From positions 1,362,720 to 1,426,719 of the forward strand of contig NW_003101676.1 in the NCBI RefSeq assembly GCF_000003855.2: 64,000 nucleotides of DNA. Reading direction: 5' to 3'. Shown piece after piece: positions 46,199 through 57,487 of this stretch (positions within the stretch are counted from its first letter, which is position 1; each line of letters starts with the position of its first letter). Source of the stretch: Blastomyces gilchristii SLH14081 (taxonomy: Eukaryota > Ascomycota > Eurotiomycetes > Onygenales > Ajellomycetaceae). Made by a program: the position numbers and the translations under genes. A model generated the notes under the pieces. The model was not told where the DNA came from and ran no database searches. It was given only the letters and a program-made list of their open reading frames with translations.

Positions 46199-47407
46199 AT
46201 GGTTGAATACATTCCACCCCCCGATTCTCGGTCCCTCATTCCTCCTCTCCTCGCTTGCATTGCTACTGCGTTTGCCTCTCCCAATCCGCCTCCCGCGTTG
46301 CTCCCATTGCTTTCTCCAACCCTTCGGCAGCGTGTACAGATCCTCAGCTCTGTCTCACAATCTCCGTCGGATTCATGGCTACGATTATTATGTTGGGACG
46401 CCGGGAAAGCAGAACGGCTACAGAACATTGTCGATGGCACGACATTTGAACCGCATCCTGTTTCTGGGGAAATTGAGATCCCAGATGATGTCCCGATCAC
46501 GTACAAGCGATTAGACTTGGAAACCCTTCGATCGCAGTTCTCCATCCCCGACTATAACCTTTCGGTGTTGTATGTCTGGTGTCCTGTAGATCCAGAAGGA
46601 AGCGGGCCAGGTTGGAGGGTTGCAGAGGTATTGCCAGGCGATGCTCTGCAGGAGGAGGCGGGTAGCTGGTCAAAATCTATTGAAGAAGCTGATGAATATC
46701 GACAAACGAAAATTCTGCAAGACGCATTACAGGAAGCAGAGGATGCTGAATCTCGAAAGTCCGCCTCCAGTATTACCCAAAGCCGTGTGGTGAAACCAGA
46801 GAAGGAGGACGAAGACGATGATGACGGTTACTGGGCGCAATATGACAATACCCCAGGCAGGACTCCGTTAAAACGATCTCCTGCTCCGACCCAGCTTCAA
46901 CCCAACGGTCTTGGCCCAGGACCATACCCAACCGCTTCAGATTCCTACTTCGCCAGATACAACGGGGTGCAACCAGCGTTGGACAATGATGACCCGTCTG
47001 TCGATCAAAGCGAGATAGGACAGTCGACATTGAACGGCGATACTATTGCTTCTGTCCTTCGACGACAGTCAGAAGCCATGCTGACTGACCGACCAACTGG
47101 TGCCGCCCTCTATGGTGATGACAACGACAACGACGAGTCTCACGCAAGGCCCCACATACCTTTGAACCACCCAAGACCTTCGTCAGCATCTTCCTCTGCC
47201 GGCTCAGAAACGGTTAGCAAACTAGAGAAGACAGCAGAAAGTCAGTCAATCTCGGAAATTGGAGTGAAGCAACACATCTCCTCGAACATCAAGAGTCTTT
47301 TTAGGTTGGCAAGGACGACGGGATTGTCTAGGGCAGAGTTTGAATCGATCGTCAGGAGAGAACTGGACTGCCTCTCCTTGATAGATGTGGATGACTATGA
47401 TGAATGA
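46199..47407 (+). CDS. Uncharacterised acidic fungal protein
   Basis: A single exon of 402 aa; the ATG at 46199 is the first that gives a plausible start (MVEYIPPPDSRSLIPPLL). The N-terminal 150 residues look folded, with a helical Leu/Pro-rich start, LRLLCWDAGKAERL, and LSVLYVWCPVD followed by GWRVAEVLP. Next comes an acidic stretch (EKEDEDDDDGYWAQYDNTPGRTP), then a disordered Ser/Pro segment, and a C-terminal helical block with a basic start (IGVKQHISSNIKSLFRLARTTGLSRAEFESIVRREL). I recall the YWAQYDNTPGRTP words from unnamed Eurotiomycete proteins but know no function. No membrane segment or signal peptide is visible. It is probably a conserved cytosolic or nuclear protein. Confidence 0.8.
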   Translation: MVEYIPPPDSRSLIPPLLACIATAFASPNPPPALLPLLSPTLRQRVQILSSVSQSPSDSWLRLLCWDAGKAERLQNIVDGTTFEPHPVSGEIEIPDDVPITYKRLDLETLRSQFSIPDYNLSVLYVWCPVDPEGSGPGWRVAEVLPGDALQEEAGSWSKSIEEADEYRQTKILQDALQEAEDAESRKSASSITQSRVVKPEKEDEDDDDGYWAQYDNTPGRTPLKRSPAPTQLQPNGLGPGPYPTASDSYFARYNGVQPALDNDDPSVDQSEIGQSTLNGDTIASVLRRQSEAMLTDRPTGAALYGDDNDNDESHARPHIPLNHPRPSSASSSAGSETVSKLEKTAESQSISEIGVKQHISSNIKSLFRLARTTGLSRAEFESIVRRELDCLSLIDVDDYDE

Positions 47408-48135
47408 GCAAAGCGTTTGTAGGAGCTTTTTTCTTTTGTATCTCGCGCATTTTCATAGCGGATAGCATTCCGTCCGCATCTATACCATAAGCATGTATAA
47501 CTACCATTTTGCGGAGTATATATATTTATAGCTAATTGGATATTTTGATTTGATTGTGCATGTTTTGAGGGCAATTAGCTGTAATTACGCCGCATGTATA
47601 ACTATCATATGCATTGCGTGTGTTTAGCGAGACAGGAATGCAAATCAATATACCCATCAATATCGATTATCCAATATTACAGCGTGCTCTTGCAGTGTAA
47701 TCAGTACTCCGTACATCAGCAGCGATTGGCTATGTTCCTTGGTCGAGTTTCCAAGGACACCAACCAAGCTCCTTTTAGCTAGTTCGGCTGGGTTGTCGCC
47801 GAGAAACCAAACCAACCACGTCAACCTTAACTACTGCGTAACTCTATCGAGTATCTTATTTTCGCAAATCCTCCTATCTGTGCATCCAGCAGCAACCCTT
47901 CCGCCAGAGCAAGCAGTTCTTTTTCTCTTCTTATTTTCTCAACACTCGTTTATCATGCCAATTTAATTAATACCCTTTTTACCCTGTGAGTTGGTGGTGT
48001 AAGCCGTCTCTTTTTCATTTTGTTTTCTCTCACTCCGTAAGTGCGCGGAATTGCCTTTGGCTAACGTGTCTTTCCTGCTATCTCAGTTATATATATACCT
48101 ATTCCTTCGACTCTCCTTGTTTCTGCGGGTAAACC
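47408..48135. other. Intergenic region upstream of PMT4
   Basis: The 3' region of the acidic-protein gene and the promoter of PMT4. It contains TACTCCGTA at 47705-47713 and a related GCGGAGTA near 47513. From 47850 it is C/T-rich. No gene is seen. Confidence 0.7.
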
Positions 48136-50702
48136 ATGTCTTCTCCACCCCCAAGCCTCCAACAGCGAGGGGGGAAGAAAACGCCCGCCGTCAAGGAGCC
48201 ACAACCGAATCCCCCCTCAGCCAAATCGAACCCGCACAAGAAGGCCGTAGCAAAACCCGCCGCGCAATGGGATTATAAAGCCGCCTTGGTGATATTGACG
48301 TTGCTGGCGTTCGCAACGCGTTTTGCGAACATAAGTTTTCCGGACGAAGTTGTGTTTGATGAGGTCCATTTCGGAAAGGTTAGTTAGTACCTGCCTCTAG
48401 GGAAGGCTTGGATGTGTAGCAGAAAATGCGGCCTGCACAAGCACCACTCGGTAGTGTAAGATAGGAAAGCTGATACATCTTGTATTACTATTGATAAGTT
48501 TGCTTCGCACTACCTTCAACGCACCTATTTCTTCGATGTTCACCCGCCGTTTGGCAAGCTACTCTTTGCCTTGATGGGCTGGCTTGTGGGCTTCGATGGC
48601 CACTTTCTCTTCGAGCACATTGGAGATTCATACATAGAAAACAAGGTCCCCTATGTTGCCCTGCGAGCCATGCCAGCGATCCAAGGCGCTTTGACGATCC
48701 CTGTGGTTTTCCTAATTATGTGGGAGTCTGGCTACTCCCTCCCAGCCTGTGTCCTCTCCGCGGGATTGGTCCTGTTCGACAACGCGCACATTGCTGAGGA
48801 TAGATTGATCCTTCTTGATGCAACCCTGGTGCTGACCATGGCGCTGAGCATCCTCTGCTACATTCGATTTTACAAATTCAGACACGAGCCGTTTGGCCGC
48901 AAGTGGTGGAAATGGCTGCTTTTGACTGGTGTCGCGCTAAGCTGTGTTATTTCGACTAAATACGTGGGCACGTTTACGTTCCTCACTGTTGGAGCCGCTG
49001 TTGCCATTGACCTGTGGGATCTACTTGATGTGAACCGCCCCGGAGGCGCTATCTCTCTGGTCAAATTCACCAAGCATTTCGCTGCCCGAGCTGTCGCCTT
49101 GATCATCTTGCCGTTTTTCTTTTATCTGTTCTGGTTCCAGGTTCACTTTGCCATTCTCAGCAAGTCTGGCCCAGGTGACTCCTTCATGTCCCCAGAGTTC
49201 CAACAGACTCTCAGCGATAATCCGATGACGTTGAACTCGATTGGGATCAACTATTACGATCAAATAACTATACGGCACAAGGATACCAAAACATATCTGC
49301 ACAGCCATCCGGAGCGCTATCCATTGCGTTATGATGACGGCCGTGTCTCTAGCCAGGGTCAGCAAGTTACTGGCTACCCTTACAATGACACGAACAACCA
49401 CTGGGAGATCCTTCCGATCACTCCATTCGATGTTAACGACCGTCTCGGACACCCTGTTAAAAATGGGGATATTGTCCAACTTCATCATATGGGCACAAAC
49501 ACTATTCTGCTAACTCACGACGTGGCTTCCCCCTACTATCCCACAAACCAGGAGTTCACCACCGTTTCCCCTGAGCTGGCAAATGGCGAGCGCCGCAACG
49601 ATACCCTCTTTGAAATCAAGATTGAGAAAGGAAAAGCCGGGCAGGAGTTTAAGACCATGTCTAGTCATTTCAAGCTTGTCCACGTGCCTACGAAAGTCGC
49701 CATGTGGACGCATACCACGCCCTTACCCGAGTGGGCGTTCAAACAAGCCGAAATCAACGGCAATAAAAACGCGCAATTGTCCAGTAACATCTGGTTTGCG
49801 GAAGATATCCCATCCCTCGAGCCAGGACACGAGAGGCTGAAGAAGCAACCCCGCGCAGTCAAGCAAATGCCGTTTATCGTCAAGTACCTAGAACTACAAC
49901 GGGCGATGTTCTTCCACAACAATGCCCTTACCAGCAGCCACCCGTATGCCAGCGAACCATTCCAATGGCCCTTCCTCCTTCGCGGAGTAAGCTTCTGGAC
50001 CAAGAATGCTACGCGTGAGCAGATTTATTTCCTCGGGAACCCCATTGGCTGGTGGTTTGCCAGCGGTCTCCTCGCCGTTTTTGCCGGAATTGTCGGTGCT
50101 GATCAGCTCTCCTTGCGTAGGGGGATTGATGCCCTGGAAGAAAGTAAGTTCCGTTAATATAATTGTGGCGCCGCATCACATACACCCCAAACAGCCCCCT
50201 CAGCACAGAATTTCTATTCCTTTTATATACACTATACTAACCACCTTAATTTCTAGTCTGGGGACCAGGCACACGCGCACGCCTCTACGGCAGCACGGGC
50301 TTCTTCTTCCTCTGCTGGGCGGCTCACTATTTCCCCTTCTATCTCATGGGCCGCCAACGCTTCCTACACCATTACCTACCAGCGCACATCGCCTCCGCCC
50401 TCGTTGCCGGCGCACTAATCGAATTCGTCTTCAACATTGATCCCATAATCGCCAGCGACGACACCAACAAAAATGGAGACAGCAATTCGACTGCTGTTGC
50501 CGGCCAAAAATACCAGAAGCCCAAATCACGGTTGGGTCGGCAGAGTCTGATGGCTTCGTGGGCGGCTGTTGTTGCGATTCTGGGCGCGACGATATATGGG
50601 TTCATCTTCTTTGCGCCATTGACGTATGGACGGCCTGGACTTGATCCCGCGAGCGTTGTGGCGAGGCAGTGGCTATCATATGATTTGCATTTTGCGAAGT
50701 AA
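48136..50702 (+). CDS. PMT4: Protein O-mannosyltransferase Pmt4
   Basis: Pmt4 moves mannose from dolichyl-phosphate-mannose to Ser/Thr of proteins in the ER, mostly membrane-anchored and GPI proteins. Exons 48136-48378, 48499-50143 and 50257-50702 give 777 aa. The GT39 domain starts after helix 1 with DEVVFDEVHFGKFASHYL and FDVHPPFGKLL; the acidic pair and the HPP loop are the catalytic and acceptor-site residues of the family. Residues about 327-515 are MIR-type lumenal repeats (HSHPERYPLRYDDGRVSSQGQQVTG). The C-terminal half has several membrane segments, HYLPAH, and ends ARQWLSYDLHFAK, which matches Pmt4 rather than Pmt1 or Pmt2. Intron 1 has a GTTAGT donor and an AAG acceptor. Confidence 0.93.
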
Positions 50703-51807
50703 GAATGTGAAAGAAAAAAAAGGCATGTGTTTGTTTTGTGTATTTCCTAGCCAGATTTTTGCGTGGTGGTACAGGTTCGTTTTTTGAGCGGACCATTTGA
50801 GGTCAGGGGGAATATATATTATCTCTATATCTTGGATTTTTGTCAGGAGAAGAGCCTTCCCTCCGACCTCACTACTGCCTGATGCATGCATATAACTGAG
50901 CCCACTGCTAAAGATGTGGACGGTGCATAACATATTTTTTTTGCATTCGTCGTGGCGCTTTCACATTATCAATCCTGCAAATCATCATATCGAGCTCCAG
51001 GTTGGGGGTGAAGGGTAAAGAGTTCAATACTGGTTGTAGATGTTGCGTGTTTGCGGTGAAATCTCTTTTCATTTTCCTACGGTTTAATAAATTATTAGAT
51101 AGCCAATGTATTGTACGATCAAAAGGAGAAGCTAGATTTTAGTTCACCAGTCTTTGCGTGTTTAAGCCCTGCATAGCATATATAGTATCCCAACCTATCA
51201 GTCACAGTGGAATCTGGCTTCTCCCTCTCCTAATGGAATGCGTTTCAATACTTTTCTCTTCCTGCTCAAGGGGGCTATGCTGTACAAAAGCGCTCGATTT
51301 ATTACTGGACCTGTGCATGAACCATATCCTAACTCAAACAAGTACCTTGTCTTGTCGAATAGTGGGGAATGAGCCGGAAATAGTCCCTGGGCCTAAAACT
51401 TTGGGAATAGTAAAGAATTAACGTTAAGCCTTTGGTTGAGCCGTGCAAGTCCAAGCGGCCTCCACCACTCCGAAGTCAGGATTCAGGGTCGGCCTTCACC
51501 ACTCCGGAGGCGGAAGCAAACCTCGGAAAGCCGGGGGTCTTGGCAGTGGAGCGGCGAAGTCTTGCTGCCAAGACCAATGACGAAATCGGTGGGAAGCTGC
51601 TGACAAAAGAATAGGTCAGCATAACTAATAAATCGTCGCGGGCGGCCTTGGGAGTGATATTTAGAGTACCATTCACCAAACATCTGCTTAGAAAATATAT
51701 TGCAGTACATGCTCTAGGAAGATGTTCTTGGGAAGACCCTTCTGGCACCATTGAGAAGATCGCAGAAAGTTTGTGCTCGAAAACTATATAAACACCACGG
51801 CAGGTCC
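50703..51807. other. Intergenic region between PMT4 and the pirin gene
   Basis: AT-rich with no convincing ORF. The short imperfect direct repeat CACCACTCCG(A/G)AG occurs near 51460 and 51495. The pirin frame is open upstream to 51751 but without ATG. Confidence 0.65.
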
Positions 51808-52950
51808 ATGAAGCTCCTTTTCTCCATTCTAACTTGCGTCACAGCAATTGTCCTATTTTACTCCTTCGACGATATCAAGAACTTGGCTACCATTCAGATT
51901 CTCTCGTCTTCGGAGCGAAGCTCTACCACGACGTCTAGATTAGCTCCAGAAAACATACTACCTCTTACCCCACCAATCACACTACAAGCGCTATCCGACA
52001 TGTCCATACCGCGCGCAATCCGCACCGCTTTCGTCGCCGTTGAGCAAGCGGAGGGCGCAGGTGCCCGCGTCCGCAGGTCAATCGGGACTCCTAAATTGCG
52101 AAACTTCAGCCCCTTCCTCCTCCTCGATCACTTTACAGTCGGAAGCGGCGCCGGGTTCCCAGACCACCCCCACCGAGGTCAGGAGACAATCACCTACCTC
52201 CTATCCGGAGGCGTCGATCATGAAGACTTTGCCGGACACAAGGGCACGATTGGGCCGGGAGATCTCCAATTCATGACTGCCGGCCGGGGAATAATGCATG
52301 CAGAAATGCCGCACGAGAACCCGGACGGGAGCCCCAATGTCGGCATGCAGCTGTGGGTTGACCTGCCTGAGAAGCTGAAGATGTGCGAGCCTCGATACCG
52401 CGATCTGCGCGCGGCGGAGATCCCAGTAGCTGATGTCGACGAGGGCAAAGTGTCCGTTAAAGTGATATCTGGACAATCGCACGGAGTCGATTCGGTGCGC
52501 GACCTGGCGTACACTCCGGTTTGGATCTTCGACATCACCATGCGCCCCGGGGGGAAGATTTCACAACTCCTCCCTCAGGGTTGGAATTCATTCGCATACA
52601 CGCTGAGCGGCACTACGAGGTTTGGCGCAGCCAGTGAATCTACTAATACGGCTCCGCCATCTTCCCTAGCCGACTCCTCTCCTGCTAAGACCGTTGGGCC
52701 GTTCCATAACGTTGTATTCGACCAGCCTGGTGATTTTGTGCAGGCTTCGAATGCAGCAGAGGCCAAGGAGGACTCGCGGTTCATGCTTATCGCTGGCCAG
52801 CCTCTCAACCAGAAGATTGTGCAGTACGGCCCGTTCGTGCTGAATAGTCAGGAGCAGGTGCAGCAGGCTATGATAGATTTCCAGAGCAACTCCAATGGGT
52901 TTGAGAGGGCAAGGGGATGGCGAAGCGAAATTGGGAAAAGAATGGGTTAG
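51808..52950 (+). CDS. Pirin (cupin) with an N-terminal membrane-anchor-like extension
   Basis: Single exon. From the ATG at 51808 the protein has 380 aa; from the ATG at 52000 it has 316 aa, and the latter begins MSIPRAIRTAF where family members usually start. Counting from 52000, the iron ligands fall exactly where human pirin has them: His56 and His58 in DHPHRGQET, then His100 and Glu102 in IMHAEMP. Blocks GFPDHPHRGQETITY and GPGDLQFMTAGRGIMHAEMP define the N-terminal cupin, and a second cupin follows. Pirins are iron-binding nuclear or cytosolic proteins, some with quercetinase-like activity. The 64-residue extension has a hydrophobic segment (LLFSILTCVTAIVLFYSF) that would act as a signal anchor. 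Either start may be used. Confidence 0.88.
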   Translation: MKLLFSILTCVTAIVLFYSFDDIKNLATIQILSSSERSSTTTSRLAPENILPLTPPITLQALSDMSIPRAIRTAFVAVEQAEGAGARVRRSIGTPKLRNFSPFLLLDHFTVGSGAGFPDHPHRGQETITYLLSGGVDHEDFAGHKGTIGPGDLQFMTAGRGIMHAEMPHENPDGSPNVGMQLWVDLPEKLKMCEPRYRDLRAAEIPVADVDEGKVSVKVISGQSHGVDSVRDLAYTPVWIFDITMRPGGKISQLLPQGWNSFAYTLSGTTRFGAASESTNTAPPSSLADSSPAKTVGPFHNVVFDQPGDFVQASNAAEAKEDSRFMLIAGQPLNQKIVQYGPFVLNSQEQVQQAMIDFQSNSNGFERARGWRSEIGKRMG

Positions 52951-53229
52951 GCGTGCGATTGTTTGATTTATTGATATATTGGTATTTCAAAGGGGTTTTT
53001 CTGTCTGGACGACGAAGGCATGTACTATGACTTAAACTGAATGATGTGTTGTGTTTTACAGCGGAATTTGTATATTTAGCGATACCTTCATATGCATTGG
53101 TATAACTTCTTCTGAGAAATGATAAGAAGTAATTTTGGTTCAAATATTTTATTGTTTCACTCATGTATATCCCAGTAAATGGGAACTAAAACCAAGAACA
53201 ATCATACAAATCACGCCTCGAACCATTTC
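52951..53229. other. Intergenic, nothing recognised
   Basis: AT-rich 3' flank of the pirin gene leading into decayed coding sequence. No feature is seen. Confidence 0.6.
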
Positions 53230-53800
53230 AACCCCTCTGTGAGTGGAGTGAGTGGAACAAACCCAGCGGAATGCCAAGACTTCGCTGATGCCACGAAAGC
53301 TTCAACGGCTGAACCGCCGATAAGCTTCTCGAACTCCTCCCCTCCCTTCGTACCAACTATTTTGCAACTGGGCATTCAGACTTACTTGCGAAGATAACGC
53401 TCTTTTTTACAGCGTTCCAGTTTCCCACCTCAGCCCAGCCATATTCGATAGTGGTGGACGGCGGAATCGACGTTCCCGGCAAGCCTAGCTAGCCCGCTCT
53501 ACGAAGCGTACGGCCTATTTACCTACCCTACCGTGAATAAATAAACGCCAACTTCATTGCGCGGCTTGAACTACGACGATAGAACAGAAACCTTCCTAGG
53601 CGGACATTATGATTTCTTTGACCACCCGCAGGTCGTGAACCCGAGGGACGATCCCGAACTGCTTACTATTTATCTGGCGGCGTGCGATATTTAGCTTGCG
53701 GACAAAACTACATACGCTTGCGATTTTGGACTTACGGCAATCGCGGTACTTTATAAACTAGATACGGAGGCGAAAGCTCCGGTACTAAGAATAAAGGAAG
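53230..53800 (+). pseudogene. Decayed coding sequence upstream of YOS9
   Basis: Protein-like sequence is readable in pieces across frames with in-frame stops. About 53340-53495 reads RTNYFATGHSDLLAKITLFF, then SIVVDGGIDVPGKP, then a TAG. About 53500-53550 in another frame reads LYEAYGLFTYPTVNK, then TAA. About 53566-53790 reads NYDDRTETFLGGHYDFFDHP, then DPELLTIYLAACD, a TAG, and LADKTTYACDFGLTAIAVLYK. The pieces follow each other in a sensible order, as in one gene that has collected stops and frameshifts. I cannot name the family. It ends about 80 bp before the YOS9 start codon. It shows no AT enrichment, so decay by RIP is not evident. Confidence 0.5.
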
Positions 53801-53875
53801 CATTTTCTCTCTCTCTCTCTTTTTTTTAAAAAAATAAAAGCCAAGGAATAATAAAGAAGAGAAGAGAGAGTAGCC

Positions 53876-55496
53876 ATGCGGCAGCATTCCCTACTGGCGC
53901 TCTCGAGTTTACTGGCTTATGCCGCCTTAGGCTTGGGAAGTGAGAAGACCTTCAATGTTTATGATGATGTTTTGGCGTTCCCACAGGTGAGGACTCTCTC
54001 TTCGCTCTTATATGGTGCAGGCTAATACATAAAACGATTCTTCAATGCAGTTTGAAGTTCATTTCCCTCTCGAATACATCCTCGCCTCGGATGCACAAGA
54101 GACATTAGCGAATCAACGATCCTCCTCAAAACAAAATGCCGCAACTACCTCATTATCCTCTGCATCACCATCACCCCTTGACTCTTCCGTTGTTCACCTA
54201 GACAGATCGCGGCAGCAGGCACCGCTACACGATGATAAGAAAGAAGACGAAAACGAGCGGCCAACCTTCCGCGAGGAGGGGGTTGAGAGATATGAAGAAA
54301 TGCTTCTAAATGGAGGGCGATACCTTTGCGCCTTACCTAGAGTGGCGACGATCAACGAAACAGAAGATGCGGCTACATCCCCCACCGAGCAGGAGAAAGA
54401 ACTTACGCGAGCCGCTGATCGCGGCTTGGAATTACTTAGCGACATGAAGGAAAGATGTATGTACTACGTTGCGGGATGGTGGTCATATTCCTTTTGCTAT
54501 ATGGACCAGGTGCGGCAGTTTCATGCTCTGCCGCCAGGGAATGGGGTACCCGCTTATCCGCCTGTTGAAGACCCTGCCACGCATGCTTATGTCCTAGGAA
54601 GATTCCGCGGCGAGAATGGGAGCAATAAGGATAGAAAGGGTGGTAGTGGCAGCGAGTCTTCATCGTCGTCTGGTGGTGATAAAAAATCCTCTGCGACGGA
54701 GGTAGCGGTGCTTCAGGCCAAAGGTGACTCTCGATACCTGGTGCAGCACCTGGAGGATGGCACCATATGCGACATAACTGGCAGGAATCGGAAGATCGAG
54801 GTCCAGTTCCACTGCCATCCGCAATCGACGGATCGCATTGGCTGGATCAAGGAGGTTTCGACATGCACCTACCTCATGATCATTTATACCCCGCGGCTGT
54901 GTAACGATGTCGCATTCCAGCCTCCAAGAGAGGATGATCCGAACCCCATCGTATGCCGGGAGATTATTGAACCAGATGACGTTGCGGAGTTCGAGGAGGC
55001 AAAGGCTCTCCACGAGCAGGCACAAGATATCATGAACCTAGGGAAGAGTGTTGACGAGAGTTTACCGGTCATTGGGGGTATCGAAGTTGGTGCGATGAAG
55101 CTTGTCGGAAGGGAAGGAAAGCGGATTGAGAAGGGCAAAGTTGCTTCCGCTGGGGAAGAGAGGATTGAAGTTGTCGCCAGACGCCTGGCTGGGGAGATAC
55201 ATAAGATGTCCAAGGAAGAGCTCAAGAAGTTCAACCTTGACGCGGACAAAATTGAGGAGGTGAAGAAGCGTCTAGAGGACATTGCGGGGGGAAAGGATTG
55301 GAAATTGGAAATGGTTGAATCGAACGGGAGGTCTACACTTCGTGGTATTCTTGTTGCTGATGGGGATGAGGTTGAGGAACCACAAGGAAAAGATGGAGGT
55401 AATAATAAGAAACAAGAGAGTGGGAAGGGAAAGAGGAATCAGGATGACCATGGAAAGGAAGAGGGCAGCGATGAGACTTACAAAGAAGAACTATGA
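53876..55496 (+). CDS. YOS9: ER lectin Yos9/OS-9 of ER-associated degradation
   Basis: Exon 1 (53876-53986) encodes a signal peptide (MRQHSLLALSSLLAYAALGLG) and the conserved start of the mature protein (FNVYDDVLAFPQ). A GTGAGG/GCAG intron joins it in phase 0 to exon 2 (54051-55496), giving 518 aa. The MRH lectin domain spans residues about 170-345. It has CMYYVAGWWSYSFCYMDQVRQFH, YLVQHLEDGTICD, VQFHCHP, WIKEVSTCTYLMIIYTPRLC and NPIVCREI, so the paired tryptophans, Gln and Cys residues that bind trimmed mannose are present. The C-terminal third is charged and ends YKEEL, an HDEL-like ER-retention signal. Yos9 reads trimmed N-glycans on misfolded proteins and passes them to the Hrd1 ligase. 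Confidence 0.93.
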
Positions 55497-57487
55497 CGAT
55501 CGCCTTTTGGGTATAATTTGCTGGTAGTTGCTGCGGCCACTGCAGTCACCTGTCCCACACTCTATATAATCATATGTAACTATTATATTTAGATTCTTTA
55601 TCTCTCTAACTTCATTTTGTGCTATGATAGAAACTGTCTAATGATATAGATTGATTGAGATACTATAATTTGAAGATGAGTGATATTAGAATCTCTTATA
55701 GACTACTTCCTCATATCCACTGGATCTCTATGAGAATAGATATTGCTAGCTGCCACTGACTTCCTGCCGCCTGCGTCCCATATCCGCCGGATCTCAACGG
55801 AGGATCCTATCAAAAGTTTTGATTTGCACTAAGAACAATACACCATTATTGGTTAAGCTGTTCAGGCATTATTAACCTCCCTTAGAACTCTGGTAAATAG
55901 AAATGGGAATACTTTCTGCCAGTAACAAAGTTACACCTTAAAAATTCTTAGTGCTAAGCAGGATCCTTGGATGGCATGCTGACCTGGCCCCATGAAGATT
56001 TTTTATATTAATATTAATACTCAGAGGTTTGATATATCTGATCTAGAAGATTTTTCAATATAATAGAAGAGATCTGAATGATTTCAATCTTATTCAAAAA
56101 CATCACTGTGTTTGTTTTACCTGATCTTTTTTGAGCTGACACTTTGTACTCCGCACTCACCACTTGAGAGATGAAAATAAAAAATAAAAAAAAATAAAAA
56201 AATAAAAAATAATTCTATCAAAAGATCATGAATTGATATAGTTGTTTTTTGCTATTCTCATTATTCAAATAGAAGAGATCAAAAAAAAACATCACTATGT
56301 TACTAAAAACAAAATGGAATCATTTTTCTTAAACAGATCCTAATGTTCCTATTTAAGACTAGTGTTGTACTATTTGGGACTAGCGGGTACCATAGGGCAA
56401 AGTGGCTGAGCTTACTGAGTTTAGATCTAGCCCCGTTTCCCTCTCGATGTCCATGTCACGTGGCATCGTCTATACCGGGGCCGTGTCTATATACGGAGTA
56501 CATGTAACATGTAACCTGTATGTAATGTACATGTACCTTGCAATTTGGTCTCTCAGCTGCAAGCTATGGTGATTGTAATAATACAGTGGGCTACTGTTAA
56601 TTCCATTTATGTATATGTAATTTCGTCCTCTTCCAATTCTTGTTAGAGCCACTAAAATTCAATTCCCTTCGTTGGACATTTACCTAGCAGTAGCGTTGAG
56701 ACATTGGGACATGACAAATGGCCCGTACCGTATCGTAATCCAGCGACTAGTCTGCCCAGATCAGAAGCACCCCACGCCGGTACTTTCCGTATCACCCCTG
56801 TAACGTAACTTACACCGGCCGGCCATTCCTCCACAGCCCTCGACTCCTTGCCTTCAACTGTCAACTTCAACTGATTCCTTCGGCTGGCTGCCAACTGTGC
56901 CTGAATCACAACACAGCCGAACAGAACATCTACAACTACCCGGCTGCAAAAGCTCCGTTTGCCTAGCCATCTCTTCGAAGAGCGCTGCCATCTCCCCGCC
57001 GTCCCCTCGAATCCACGCCGTGCCCTGCCCTCATCCTCTCGCTCCCATAGCGCTTACGCAGCAACAGCGATTTGTATCTCAGTCCACCTGCATGTTCACC
57101 ATTCGATAACTACCCAGAGGGTGGTGTCTTTGTGCCCTATTCCGCTCCCCTTCTCGGTTAACATACGAATGGAACCTTTCCTCTCTTCCTGACGATACCA
57201 CTTCCATTATTCGTAACCCCCTCCCCGGCTGCTGCGACGACATAGATAGGTTTGACATCCTCTAGTTATCCAAATTCACAGACATCCAACTTATCCGTCC
57301 CCAATCTCCATTTCCTCGGCACCTTTCCACTACTGCAAATTAAAATATTATCCGTCGCAGTGGAACGGCCAGTGAACCTTTCGTGGCTGGCCAAAATCGG
57401 AGATATTATCGACCGTCTAATCAAATTCGCTTTTAACAAGGGGGTATATCAGACGAGTAATCGGAGTGGAGGCCAAGGAAAGCAACT
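55497..57487. other. AT-rich intergenic stretch and SLA1 leader
   Basis: 55560-56350 is strongly AT-rich, with an AAAAAT repeat at 56173-56211. It resembles the AT-rich island around 5400-5900 and may be old repeat DNA. TACTCCGTA occurs inverted at 56492-56500. From 56880 to 57487 the sequence is C/T-rich and fits the SLA1 leader. No gene is seen. Confidence 0.6.
56173..56211. repeat. AAAAAT simple repeat
   Basis: Five or so AAAAAT-type units of variable A length, in an AT-rich intergenic stretch. Confidence 0.8.
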
